In this document: positions 1 to 7,519 of the stretch, one piece after another
Layout of the letters: each line of letters starts with the position of its first letter
Position numbering within the stretch: the stretch's first letter is position 1
Source of the DNA: JACKBJ01 sp964549495
GTDB lineage: Bacteria; Chloroflexota; Anaerolineae; Epilineales; Epilineaceae
DNA: 64,000 bases
Assembly (NCBI GenBank): GCA_964549495.1
Contig: CAZJWJ010000007.1
Span: 1-64,000, forward strand
Direction: 5' to 3'
Translations under genes and position numbers: made by a program
Notes under the pieces: model-generated
Databases searched by the model: none
The model's input: the letters and a program-made list of their open reading frames with translations, nothing else
What the model was told of the DNA's origin: nothing

Positions 1-772
1 GGCCTTCGACGACCGCGGCGAAGCGCTCGGCTGGCCAGCGCTTCTCGGTCAGGCGCATGCCCGGGTTGACCCCGCCGCCCGGGTGGACGGCGATCCAGGG
101 CCGGCTGGCATCCTCGGCGCCGGCCGGATCGACGCCCAGATCGCGGAGGATGGCATCGACCCGCGATCGATCTTCCGGTCGGCAACGGTAGACCGGTCGG
201 ATCGGCAGGTCTGGCTCGACATCTAGGTCGCCATCGGCATCGACTTCGACATCTGCAGCGGAGTCTCCAGCGCCATCGACATCGATGCCGATCGCCCTGG
301 CGAGGGCCAGGTAGATCTCGGCCTCGTGGCGCGGATCGTCGGGCGCGGTGGGGACCCGGAGGTCGTAGCCGAAGCCGCGCCAGCCGCTGGCCAGGCCGAC
401 CCGCAGGGGGATGCCCGAGAGCCCTGCCACGAGCGACAGCAAGGGCGAGCGGTCGGGTACGAAGAGGGCGTCGTAACCACCGCGGCGGATGCGGGATAGG
501 AGCGAGAGCCAGGCGCTGGGGCGCAGGTCACCGCGCAGGCAGTGCGAGGCGTCGAGCAGCCCGGCGAGGTGGGGGTTGCCGCGCAGGGCCGGCCGGCTGT
601 GGGCGTCGACGGCCCAGTCGAGCCGCAGGTCGCGGCCCGCCGATCGAGCCGACTCGACCAGGGCCGCGGCCAGGGGCGTGGCCAAGAGCACGTCGCCCAG
701 GCAGCAGGGCTTGAGGATCAGGGCGCGGCGGATGCGAGGTCCCGACCGGCCCTCCGGCGACCCGACCTGCAC
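1..772 (-). CDS. Glycosyltransferase family 9 (heptosyltransferase-like), partial
   Basis: The reading frame is open from about 772 to the window edge, so the C-terminus is missing. The N-terminal part reads RRALILKPCCLGDVLLATPL, the typical GT9 opening (a beta strand followed by a G-D-xLL-xTP helix). The distal part contains IAVHPGGG followed by KRWPAERFAAVVEG, which matches the second Rossmann half that binds the nucleotide sugar. GT9 enzymes transfer heptose or related sugars from ADP- or NDP-sugars in surface glycan assembly; the actual sugar is unknown here. The start is taken as a GTG at 772; it is close behind the stop of the DnaC-like gene (787), so co-transcription is likely. An upstream start overlapping that gene cannot be excluded. 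Confidence 0.8.
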   Translation of the reverse strand, partial: MQVGSPEGRSGPRIRRALILKPCCLGDVLLATPLAAALVESARSAGRDLRLDWAVDAHSRPALRGNPHLAGLLDASHCLRGDLRPSAWLSLLSRIRRGGYDALFVPDRSPLLSLVAGLSGIPLRVGLASGWRGFGYDLRVPTAPDDPRHEAEIYLALARAIGIDVDGAGDSAADVEVDADGDLDVEPDLPIRPVYRCRPEDRSRVDAILRDLGVDPAGAEDASRPWIAVHPGGGVNPGMRLTEKRWPAERFAAVVEG

Positions 773-786
773 CGGCGAGGACTCGC

Positions 787-2214
787 TCAGAGCCGGCCGA
801 TCCGGGCCTTCTTCACCGGGCCGTGGTAGGGCGGGGCCAGGATGTGGAAGACGGTGCAGCGGCGGCGGTCGAGCAGGCGGCTGCGCAGGCGGGGCTGGAC
901 CGCGCCTAGGGGGTCGCGGGCATCCTGGGCGGCGATGGTGAAGACGGTCGGCAGGCCGGCCACGTAGCGGTGGTCGAGGATCTGGAAGAGCTTCTCCTGG
1001 GCCCAGGGCGTGGCGCTCTCGGTGCCCAGGTCGTCCAGCACCAAGAGGCCGGCCCGGCGCACCTCCTCGAAGCGCTTGTCGTAGCGCACCCGGCTGGAGG
1101 GACTGAAGGTGGCCCGCAGGTGGTCCAGCAGGTCGGGGACCGTGACCAAGAGCGCGTTGCCGCCGCTGGCCACCCGCTGGTTGGCGATGGCCGCCGCCAG
1201 GTGGGTCTTGCCGCAGCCGTTGCCGCCGACGAAGGTCAGCCAGCCGCTCGGCTCCTCGGCAAAGCCGCGGGCCAGAGCGAAGGCCTTGGCCAGGTTCTCG
1301 GCCCGCTCGCGGTCCAATTCGCCGGTGCGCGGATCCCAGGTCTGGAAGCGGGCCGCGTCGTAGAGGTCCAGGCTGGATAGGGCACTGTCGTCGGTGCTCA
1401 GCCCGCCGCGATAGTCCAGGGCCCGGATGTGGCAGTGGCGGGCGAAACCCAATTCGCCCAGGCGCGAGCGCAGGCGCTCGTCCAGGTCCTCCAGGCTGTG
1501 GTTGGTGGTGAAGACGGTCGGCAGGCGGGCGTTGTAGCGATGGTTGAGGATCTGGAAGAGCTTCTCGGCCGCCCAGGGCGTGGGCGCCTCGGTGCCCAGG
1601 TCGTCCAGGACCAGGAGGGGCGCCGAGCGGACGGCCTCGAAGCGGGCATCATAACCCTCTTCGGCGCCGGGCGCGTAGGCCGCGCGCAGGTGGTCGAGCA
1701 GGTCGGGCACCACCACGAAGAGGGCGCTGCCGCCTTGGGCCACGCGTTGGTTGACGATGGCGGCCGCCAGGTGGGTCTTGCCGCAGCCGTAGCTGCCGGA
1801 GAGCAGCAGCCAGCCTTCCGGATTGGCCGCGAAGTCCTCGGCGGTCTGGCGGGCCTGGCGCAGGCTCTCCATGGCCTCGGGCGCGTTGCCGGCCGCCCGC
1901 ACCTGGAAGTGCTCGAAGGTCATGCGCTCCAGGGCGCCCATGTTGCTGGCGCGGCGGGCGCCGGCCAGCCGGCGCTCGGCCAATTCGTCCGCGATGCAGT
2001 CGCAGGGGAAGGCCCGACCGAAGTCGGCGTGGCCCAGCGGGACATCCTTGCGCAGCCAGCCCACCCCGCCGCAGCGCGGGCAGTCGGGCCGGCCGTCGCC
2101 GCCTTCGGGCGGCCGCGGCGGGTCGCCGCCGTTCTCAGCGTTCGATGAGATCGACGTAGGGCGCCGGGCGATCTTTTCCTCGATGGGTTTGATCAGCTCG
2201 CCGATCGGCTTCAT
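787..2214 (-). CDS. DnaC/IstB-like helicase loader with two tandem AAA+ domains
   Basis: This 475-aa protein has an N-terminal zinc-ribbon-like segment (CPRC at 45-48, CDC at 71-73). Two homologous P-loop domains follow. Domain 1 has Walker A GSYGCGKTH (about 139-147) and Walker B LLVLDDLGTE (200-209). Domain 2 has GGNGCGKTH (329-337) and the same Walker B (390-399). Each ends with an RLRSRL segment in the place expected for the arginine finger. DnaC-type ATPases load the DnaB replicative helicase; single-domain loaders are the usual form, so two full domains in one chain is unusual. ATG 2214 is preferred over longer in-frame extensions because GGGAGG lies just upstream. It overlaps the end of the DnaD-like gene by 80 bp and follows dnaB in the same operon, which supports a replication role over an IS21 helper (IstB) role. 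Confidence 0.85.
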   Translation of the reverse strand: MKPIGELIKPIEEKIARRPTSISSNAENGGDPPRPPEGGDGRPDCPRCGGVGWLRKDVPLGHADFGRAFPCDCIADELAERRLAGARRASNMGALERMTFEHFQVRAAGNAPEAMESLRQARQTAEDFAANPEGWLLLSGSYGCGKTHLAAAIVNQRVAQGGSALFVVVPDLLDHLRAAYAPGAEEGYDARFEAVRSAPLLVLDDLGTEAPTPWAAEKLFQILNHRYNARLPTVFTTNHSLEDLDERLRSRLGELGFARHCHIRALDYRGGLSTDDSALSSLDLYDAARFQTWDPRTGELDRERAENLAKAFALARGFAEEPSGWLTFVGGNGCGKTHLAAAIANQRVASGGNALLVTVPDLLDHLRATFSPSSRVRYDKRFEEVRRAGLLVLDDLGTESATPWAQEKLFQILDHRYVAGLPTVFTIAAQDARDPLGAVQPRLRSRLLDRRRCTVFHILAPPYHGPVKKARIGRL

Positions 2215-2881
2215 CTTGCCTCCCTTCGCCCGAGGGCGCGCCCCCGCGGCCGTCGCGTGCCCAGCGCTCCAGGATGGCGCGGACGTAGGACCATTTGCGG
2301 ACGTTGCTCTCGGCCGCGATGCGCAGGGCTTCCTCGATCCAGTCGGCCGGATAGGTGGCCTCGGCATCGGCCAATTCCTCGGCCAGCATGGGCGTGAGCA
2401 TGCCGATGTTGGCTTCGTAGAGCGCGTAGATGTTGCTCCGCTCCCCGCGCTGTCCGCCCGAGGCCGGCGGTGCGTCGGGCAGCAGCTGCTCGCCGGCCTC
2501 CAGCCTCCGCACGAGGGCCCGACCCTCGCGGCCGTTCACGACCAGCCAGCGCTCGGGCTCCTCCTGGCCGGCCAGGCGCAACTCGAGCATCAGCCCGCGC
2601 TCGACCAACCCGCCGAGGGCCGCCTCGACCCGGGCCTCGATCTCGTCCTCGCCGATGCCCAGCGCCGCCGCGCCCCGGTGCAGGACCGGATCGGCCACCA
2701 GATCGGAGCGCCGCAGGGCCGGCGCGCTGCCGCGTTCCCGGCGGTGCATCCGCCACAGCACATGCAGCGCGGCCTTGACCATGAGGGGGTCGCTCATCTC
2801 CGGAAGCAGCCGGGCGATGAGCAGGTCGGGCACCGGGGTCCAGCGCGCGCCGTCGGGGATGCCGCCCGGGGTCTCGCTCAC
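2135..2881 (-). CDS. DnaD-like primosomal/replication protein
   Basis: The 248-aa protein has a winged-helix-like N-terminal half (about 1-105) and a C-terminal DnaD-type helical domain (about 149-208). The latter shows the family pattern: IYALYEANIG, then an acidic helix with WIEEALRIAAESN, then KWSYVRAILERW. DnaD proteins remodel DNA and help load helicase during replication initiation or restart in low-GC Gram-positives and relatives. A charged tail after 210 looks disordered. Its ATG overlaps the dnaB stop (ATGA-type overlap at 2878-2881), so it is translationally coupled to dnaB. The DnaC-like gene overlaps its 3' end. The DnaB, DnaD, DnaC order is a compact helicase-loading operon. Confidence 0.87.
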   Translation of the reverse strand: MSETPGGIPDGARWTPVPDLLIARLLPEMSDPLMVKAALHVLWRMHRRERGSAPALRRSDLVADPVLHRGAAALGIGEDEIEARVEAALGGLVERGLMLELRLAGQEEPERWLVVNGREGRALVRRLEAGEQLLPDAPPASGGQRGERSNIYALYEANIGMLTPMLAEELADAEATYPADWIEEALRIAAESNVRKWSYVRAILERWARDGRGGAPSGEGRQDEADRRADQTHRGKDRPAPYVDLIER

Positions 2882-4245
2882 CAGTCCGGCTCCTCGTCCG
2901 GTCCGGCATAGGCGGCCTCGGAGGCGGCCAGATCGCGGAAGCGCGTCTCGTGCGGGATGAAGACCAACTCGACCACGCCGGTGGGGCCGTGGCGGTGCTT
3001 GGCGATGTTGACCTCGGCGATGTTCTTCTTCTCGGTGTCCTCGTTATAGACCACGTCGCGGTAGAGGAAGAGCACCATGTCGGCGTCCTGCTCGATGGAG
3101 CCGGACTCGCGCAGGTCGCTGAGCTGCGGCCGCCGGTCGGCCCGGCTCTCGACCTGGCGCGAGAGCTGGCTGGCGGCGATGACCGGCACGCCCAATTCGC
3201 GGGCCAGGCCCTTGAGGTGGCGCGAGATCAAGCTGATCTCCTGCACCCGGTTCTCGCTGCGCCGGCCGCCGCTCATCAGCTGCAGGTAGTCGACGATGAC
3301 CAGATCCAGGCCGCGCTCGGAATGCAGGCGGCGCACCTTGGTGCGCAATTCGAAGGGCGTGATGCCCGGGCTGTCGTCGATGTAGAAGGGCATGGGCGCC
3401 AGGCGCCCGATGGCCCGGGTGACCAACTCGGTCTCGTCGAAGCTGATGTCGCCGACGCGCAGCTTGTGGGTCGAGATGCCGGTCTCGCTGGAGATCAGGC
3501 GCTGGACCATCTGCTCGCCGGACATCTCCAGGCTGAAGAGGGCCACGGTCTTGCCGGCCAGCATCGAAACGTTGGCCGCCACGCTGGTCAGCCAGCTGGT
3601 CTTGCCCATGCCGGGCCGGCCGGCCACGATGCACAGGTCCGAGGGCTGCAGGCCGCCCAGCATGCGATCCAGGTCGCGGAAGCCGGTGCCGGTGCCGACC
3701 ATCTCCTCGCGATTTTGTTGGATCTCCTCGATGCGGTCGAAGTAGGCATCCAAGAGGTCGCCGACCGAGGTCAGATCGCGCCGGCGCCGCTCGCCCAAGA
3801 CCGCGAACAGGCTCGACTCGGCCTGGTCGATGGTCTCCTCGATGGTCTCCGACTCGTCGTCGTAGGCGATGCGGGCGATCTGGCCGGCGGCGTCGATCAG
3901 GCGCCGGCGCACGGCGGCGCGCTCGACCAGGGCGGCATAGTGCTCGACGTGGGCCGCCACCGGGGTGCGCTCGGCCAGGGTGGTCAGGTAGGCCGGCCCG
4001 CCGATCTCCTCGAGCGCGCCCTCCTTGCGCAGGGCGCTGGCCACGGTCATCAGGTCGATGCCCTGGCGCTGCTCGTAGAGGCCCAGGATGGCCTGGTAGA
4101 TGCGGCCGTGTCCGGGCCTGGAGAAGTCTTCGGCGCGCAGCGAGGAGGCCACGCGCACGACGGCGCTTCCGTCGATCAGGAGCGATCCGAGGACCGCGTG
4201 CTCGGCCTCGACGTTGGCCGGGGCGTGGGCGTCGAGCGATGCCAT
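2878..4245 (-). CDS. dnaB: Replicative DNA helicase DnaB
   Basis: The 455-aa length is normal for DnaB. The N-terminal helical domain (NVEAEHAVLGSLL, residues about 11-23) is followed by the RecA-like motor. The motor has Walker A GRPGMGKTS (209-217), the conserved SLEMSGEQMVQRL segment, Walker B LVIVDYLQLM (about 315-324) and a late arginine-containing SGSIEQDADMVLFLYR segment. DnaB is the hexameric 5'-3' helicase that unwinds DNA at the replication fork. There is no clear Shine-Dalgarno before ATG 4245; the gene lies 27 bp after the DUF151 gene and was probably transcribed with it. No intein is present in the P-loop region. Confidence 0.97.
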   Translation of the reverse strand: MASLDAHAPANVEAEHAVLGSLLIDGSAVVRVASSLRAEDFSRPGHGRIYQAILGLYEQRQGIDLMTVASALRKEGALEEIGGPAYLTTLAERTPVAAHVEHYAALVERAAVRRRLIDAAGQIARIAYDDESETIEETIDQAESSLFAVLGERRRRDLTSVGDLLDAYFDRIEEIQQNREEMVGTGTGFRDLDRMLGGLQPSDLCIVAGRPGMGKTSWLTSVAANVSMLAGKTVALFSLEMSGEQMVQRLISSETGISTHKLRVGDISFDETELVTRAIGRLAPMPFYIDDSPGITPFELRTKVRRLHSERGLDLVIVDYLQLMSGGRRSENRVQEISLISRHLKGLARELGVPVIAASQLSRQVESRADRRPQLSDLRESGSIEQDADMVLFLYRDVVYNEDTEKKNIAEVNIAKHRHGPTGVVELVFIPHETRFRDLAASEAAYAGPDEEPDW

Positions 4246-4272
4246 GGGGGGCGCTGCCGGCCGAAGCCGGGA

Positions 4273-4815
4273 CTAGTCGTCCTCTTCCTTGCCCAGGTCG
4301 CTCAAGTCCAGCGAGCTGTCGATGAAGTCGCGGAAGATGTCGAGGCCGCCGTCCTCTTCTCCGCCGGCGGCCTCGCCGATCTCGCGCTCGCCTTCGGTCT
4401 CGATCTCGTGCTCGGGGGCCGGCAGCTGGCCGGCCTGCTCCATCACGTCCTCGCTGACGAAGATGGGCACGCCGCGGCGCACGGCCAGGGCGATGGCGTC
4501 GCTGGGCCGGGCATCGACCCGCAGCGATCCGCCCTCGGTGGACAGGACCAAGTCGGCGTAGAAGGTATCGTCGCGCAGGTCGCGCACCTCCACCCGCTCG
4601 AGCTCGGCGCCCAGCTCGCCGATGACCATGCACAAGAGGTCGTGGGTGAGGGGGCGCGGCACCTCGGCGCCTTGCAGGCCGACGGTGATGGCGTCGGCCT
4701 CGAAGCCCCCGATCCAGATCGACAGGTAGCGCGGGCTGTCCTTCTCGCTCAGCACGACGAGTCGATTCTGGTTGATCAGGCTGACGCGGATGCTTTGGAC
4801 GGTCACCTCGATCAT
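4273..4815 (-). CDS. Bifunctional nuclease domain (DUF151) protein
   Basis: The 180-aa protein carries the DUF151/BFN fold over about residues 1-135. Recognisable blocks are LSEKDSPRYLSIWIGGFEAD, RPLTHDLLCMVIGELGAE and the highly conserved RPSDAIALAVRRGVPIFVSE. Characterised members show DNase/RNase activity, but the physiological role in most bacteria is unclear. The last 45 residues are strongly acidic and end in a run of Glu and Asp, which is longer than the minimal domain. It is the first gene of the leftward replication operon. An extended -10 promoter lies 45 bp upstream. Confidence 0.9.
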   Translation of the reverse strand: MIEVTVQSIRVSLINQNRLVVLSEKDSPRYLSIWIGGFEADAITVGLQGAEVPRPLTHDLLCMVIGELGAELERVEVRDLRDDTFYADLVLSTEGGSLRVDARPSDAIALAVRRGVPIFVSEDVMEQAGQLPAPEHEIETEGEREIGEAAGGEEDGGLDIFRDFIDSSLDLSDLGKEEDD

Positions 4816-4859
4816 GGCGTCCCCCGGACGTCTGGCTGCTCGGCGGATGGTGGTCCGTC

Positions 4860-4868
4860 AGTATAGCA
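4860..4868 (-). promoter_or_regulatory. Extended -10 promoter for the DUF151-dnaB operon
   Basis: On the minus strand the sequence reads TGCTATACT, an extended -10 element. It is placed so that transcription would start about 40 bp before the ATG at 4815. I see no convincing -35 box, which is compatible with an extended -10 promoter. The same TATACT hexamer occurs before other genes in the window. Confidence 0.45.
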
Positions 4869-5014
4869 TGCGCCCGAGGCTGGCGCGGCCACCGCCCGAG
4901 CACTACAATTGCCGCTCCGGCTGCCTTCCGGCGGCCCCCGTTTGGGTGCGCACAAAGCCCGACATCAGGGCCTCTCGACCCGCCCCATCGACCGACCCGA
5001 AGGATCTTGGCCCC

Positions 5015-5413
5015 ATGCCGGAGCTCCCCATCCCCGCCGACTTCCTGCCGCTCTTGCGCAATGCCTCCGCCATCTGCGGCGCGGCGGCGGCGCTCCTCCT
5101 CTTCAGCCTGGCGGTTTGGACCTGGCGCGACGTCTCGGCCCGCAGCCGCGACCTGTGGATGCGCGTCGGGGCCTTGCTGCTGGTCCTGGTGCTCAACGTC
5201 TTCGGTCTGATCGTCTACATGCTGCTGCGGCCGCGCGATACCCTTTCGGAGCGCTACGAGCGGGAGATGATCGAGGAGCTCCTGGCCCGCGAGATCAGCA
5301 CCGGCCGGCTCGAGCGCCGCTCGGCCAGTCCGGCCCGCACCAGCTCTGCCCCACCGGCTTCCGGTGGATCGGCCTCTAGCGGTTCGGCCAGCAGCGGCGA
5401 GGGCGGCGCGTGA
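5015..5413 (+). CDS. Small membrane protein with PLDc_N-like segment
   Basis: The 132-aa protein has two predicted membrane helices: about residues 18-36 (SAICGAAAALLLFSLAVW) and 49-70 (LLLVLVLNVFGLIVYMLLRP). The second, with the FGLIVYMLLRP end, resembles the PLDc_N segment found at the N-terminus of cardiolipin synthases and in many short membrane proteins. A cytosolic amphipathic stretch and a Ser/Ala/Gly-rich tail follow. No catalytic motif is present. ATG 5015 was chosen because it begins directly before the first hydrophobic helix; longer in-frame starts would add a basic, unconserved stretch. The stop overlaps the GTG start of the dehydrogenase gene, so the two are probably coupled. 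Confidence 0.7.
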   Translation: MPELPIPADFLPLLRNASAICGAAAALLLFSLAVWTWRDVSARSRDLWMRVGALLLVLVLNVFGLIVYMLLRPRDTLSERYEREMIEELLAREISTGRLERRSASPARTSSAPPASGGSASSGSASSGEGGA

Positions 5414-6402
5414 CCCGCGTCACGCTGCTGCGCGGAGACGGCATCGGGCCGGAGGTGACCGCGGCGGCGGTGCGGGTGCTGGACGCCTGCGGTGCCGGCC
5501 TGACCTGGGAGCCGGCCGAGGCGGGCATGGCGGCCTTCGAGGCCGGCGGCGACCCCTTGCCCGAGGCCACGCTGGCCTCCATCCGCGAGACGGGCTTGGC
5601 CCTCAAGGGCCCCCTGACCACGCCGGTGGGCTACGGCTTCAGCTCGGCCAACGTCGGCATCCGCCGCGCGCTGGACCTCTACGCCAACGTCCGCCCGGTG
5701 CGCAACCTGCGCGGCATCAAGAGCCGCTACGAGGACATCGACCTGGTGGTGGTGCGCGAGAACACCGAGGGCATCTACTCGGGCATCGAGCATTACGTGA
5801 CGCCGGGTACGGCCGTCTCGCTCAAGGTGGTCAGCGAGAAGGCCTCCACGCGCATCGCGCGCTACGCCTTCGAGCTGGCCCGGCGCGAGGACCGCACGCG
5901 CGTGACGGCGGTGCACAAGGCCAATATCATGAAGCTCTCTGACGGCCTCTTCCTGGACTGCGCGCGCGAGGTGGCCAAGGACTACGCGGACATCGCCTAC
6001 GACGAGGTGATCGTGGACGCCATGGCCATGCACCTGGTCACCCACCCCGAACGCTACGACGTTCTGGTCACCGGCAACCTCTACGGCGACATCCTCAGCG
6101 ACCTGACCGCCGGCCTGGTCGGCGGCCTGGGCCTGACGCCGGCCGGCAACATCGGCCAGGACATCGCGGTCTTCGAGGCGGTCCACGGCACGGCGCCCGA
6201 CATCGCCGGCCAGGGCATCGCCAACCCCTCGGCCGTCATCCGCGCCGGCGCCATGCTCCTGCGTCACATCGGCAAGACCGAAGAGGCCTCGGCCGTCGAG
6301 ACCGCGGTCGAATCCGCCATCGCCGACGGCATCCGCACCGGCGATTTGGGCGGCGAGGCCGACACCAAGGCCTTCACCGAGGCGGTGCTGGCGCGATTGT
6401 AG
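5410..6402 (+). CDS. Isocitrate/isopropylmalate dehydrogenase family protein (probable NAD-type isocitrate dehydrogenase)
   Basis: The 330-aa protein is a complete beta-decarboxylating dehydrogenase. The N-terminal LLRGDGIGPEV motif is followed by the substrate loop SANVGIRR (79-86), LDLYANVRPVRN, VVVRENTEGIYSG (113-125), the HKANIMK lysine block, the metal-binding NLYGDILSDL block, and EAVHGTAPDIAGQGIANP near the cofactor site. Enzymes of this family oxidise isocitrate, isopropylmalate or homoisocitrate with NAD(P). The ENTEGIYSG and HGTAPDIAG forms favour isocitrate dehydrogenase of the short NAD-type class over LeuB (family knowledge). Substrate and cofactor are not proven by sequence alone. 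GTG start at 5410 overlaps the upstream stop. Confidence 0.85.
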   Translation: MTRVTLLRGDGIGPEVTAAAVRVLDACGAGLTWEPAEAGMAAFEAGGDPLPEATLASIRETGLALKGPLTTPVGYGFSSANVGIRRALDLYANVRPVRNLRGIKSRYEDIDLVVVRENTEGIYSGIEHYVTPGTAVSLKVVSEKASTRIARYAFELARREDRTRVTAVHKANIMKLSDGLFLDCAREVAKDYADIAYDEVIVDAMAMHLVTHPERYDVLVTGNLYGDILSDLTAGLVGGLGLTPAGNIGQDIAVFEAVHGTAPDIAGQGIANPSAVIRAGAMLLRHIGKTEEASAVETAVESAIADGIRTGDLGGEADTKAFTEAVLARL

Positions 6403-6407
6403 GTCGT

Positions 6408-6419
6408 GAACCTAGGTTC
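6408..6419. repeat. 12-bp perfect palindrome after the dehydrogenase gene
   Basis: GAACCTAGGTTC is a perfect palindrome 6 bp after the dehydrogenase stop. A second imperfect hairpin, with AGTGT and ACACT arms around TCGATTTCGA, follows at about 6422-6445. Neither has a T-run. They could mark the end of the upstream transcript or an operator for the small membrane genes. Confidence 0.35.
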
Positions 6420-6474
6420 CCGAGTGTGTCGATTTCGATAACACTAGGGATTATATTCTGGTGGAGGTGCTGGC

Positions 6475-6651
6475 TTGGATATTCTGCTGGCCTTGATCAG
6501 CGTGGTCTCCTTGATCGTGTTGCTTTCCTTGGTGGGTGACATCTTGGCCTTTCTGCGAATTCCCACGAAGCTGGATCGAGTCATCGAGCTGCTGGAGCGC
6601 ATCGATGCTCAGCTCGAGCAAGAAGCAGACAGAACCGAAGATACGAACTAG
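6475..6651 (+). CDS. 58-aa single-pass membrane protein, TTG start
   Basis: TTG at 6475 is preceded by a GGAGGTG Shine-Dalgarno sequence about 8 bp upstream. The protein begins with DILLALISVVSLIVLLSLVG, one clear membrane helix. A short helical, heptad-like segment follows (IPTKLDRVIELLERIDAQLE) and an acidic tail. The downstream 85-aa gene has the same plan: one membrane helix, then LPTLLERVAEKLGRIDSKL. The two look like divergent tandem paralogs. I recognise no family. It is easily missed because of its size and start codon. Confidence 0.6.
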   Translation: MDILLALISVVSLIVLLSLVGDILAFLRIPTKLDRVIELLERIDAQLEQEADRTEDTN

Positions 6652-6666
6652 CGAGGAGGCGAGCGC

Positions 6667-6924
6667 ATGGATCAAGTCCAAGGCGGAGTATTCGGACCGA
6701 GTGGGCTGATCGCGATCTTCAATGTCGGAATCATCCTTGCCTTCGCCGTCGCTTCGATCTACCTGTTCGTCCACTGGATCGTCGCACTGAAGGCCATCGC
6801 CGAGCTGCCGACGCTCCTCGAGCGGGTCGCCGAGAAGCTGGGCCGCATCGATTCGAAGCTCGATCGGGTAATCGACTCCGATTCATCCCGTGCTGAGGAC
6901 GACGGCTCGCTACGCGTGGACTGA
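6667..6924 (+). CDS. 85-aa single-pass membrane protein, paralog of the preceding gene
   Basis: ATG 6667 has a strong GAGGAGG Shine-Dalgarno sequence and lies 15 bp after the preceding small gene. A membrane helix (about residues 12-36, LIAIFNVGIILAFAVASIYL) is followed by a helical segment LPTLLERVAEKLGRIDSKL and a hydrophilic tail. The layout suggests a small membrane protein with a cytosolic coiled-coil or amphipathic helix, perhaps pairing with the 58-aa protein. The function is unknown. Confidence 0.65.
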   Translation: MDQVQGGVFGPSGLIAIFNVGIILAFAVASIYLFVHWIVALKAIAELPTLLERVAEKLGRIDSKLDRVIDSDSSRAEDDGSLRVD

Positions 6925-6987
6925 GTCGAGCTGCATCACTGGCAACCCGATCGCATCCTGAACGTACAGTGGGCAAGGAGGTGCGAC

Positions 6988-7380
6988 ATGGATGATCGGC
7001 TACGCGCTGCACGCTTGAAGATGAGTCCACGAGAATACGAGGCGCATCCCGACGAGATCCGCGAGATGCTATGGGCGCAGCATCGCGCGATGGTGTCGGA
7101 GGATCCTTGGGATGGGTACTACCGTCCACACGGCTCGTCGCGTGACCGAGTGCCGCCGACGATCGGCTCCTTGCCCGCATTCTCCGTCTGGTCGTTCGTC
7201 GGAATTGCGCTCGCGGTGTTTCTCGCGAGCTTGGAGTCCGGTGTGACGGCGGCCATCACGGTGAGCCTGTTGCTCCTCGTGGTCAGCTCCTTGATTGCTC
7301 TTAGGGGTCGTCAAGCAATAAGAGACGCAATTCGGACGATGCTGCATCCACCGTGTCGGCCCGCTGCTCGGCGGCAATAG
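6988..7380 (+). CDS. 130-aa membrane protein whose C-terminus is encoded by a repeat element
   Basis: ATG 6988 has an AAGGAGGTG Shine-Dalgarno sequence. The N-terminal half is hydrophilic (ARLKMSPREYEAHPDEIREM). Two membrane helices lie at about residues 67-85 and 88-107 (FSVWSFVGIALAVFLASLES and ITVSLLLLVVSSLIAL). The last 23 or so residues, ending HPPCRPAARRQ, are read from the 151-bp palindromic element at 7308-7458. The YfhO-type gene at 25921-28725 ends with almost the same peptide from the other copy. The original C-terminus was therefore probably replaced by element insertion. No family recognised. Confidence 0.6.
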   Translation: MDDRLRAARLKMSPREYEAHPDEIREMLWAQHRAMVSEDPWDGYYRPHGSSRDRVPPTIGSLPAFSVWSFVGIALAVFLASLESGVTAAITVSLLLLVVSSLIALRGRQAIRDAIRTMLHPPCRPAARRQ

Positions 7381-7458
7381 CGCTGCTATTGCCTTCTCCC
7401 AGCGAACCAACACGGCGGCGCAGCACCGCCCTCGGTTGCGCCTCTTATTGCTTGACGA
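7308..7458 (+). repeat. 151-bp palindromic element, copy 1
   Basis: The ends are inverted repeats beginning TCGTCAAGCAATAAGAG. The centre is the palindrome GGCAATAGCGCTGCTATTGC, and the arms between are partly complementary, so the whole element can fold into one long imperfect hairpin. A second copy of exactly the same length and high similarity lies in inverse orientation at 25843-25993. Both copies sit between convergent genes and overlap the 3' end of one of them. No transposase is encoded. It resembles a MITE or bacterial palindromic unit and may also act as a bidirectional terminator. Confidence 0.85.
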
Positions 7459-7519
7459 CCACTTTGGTTGCGCGGCAAGCGCCGCCGATAGGTCTCCTAT
7501 CACCGGGCGAGCCCATTGA

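Noticed and set aside
787..2214. IstB helper protein of an IS21 element
   Set aside because: No IstA transposase or terminal repeats are nearby, and the gene overlaps dnaD and follows dnaB in one operon.
6408..6445. Classic intrinsic terminator after the dehydrogenase gene
   Set aside because: The palindromes are real, but there is no T-run, and a Shine-Dalgarno sequence for the next gene follows at once.
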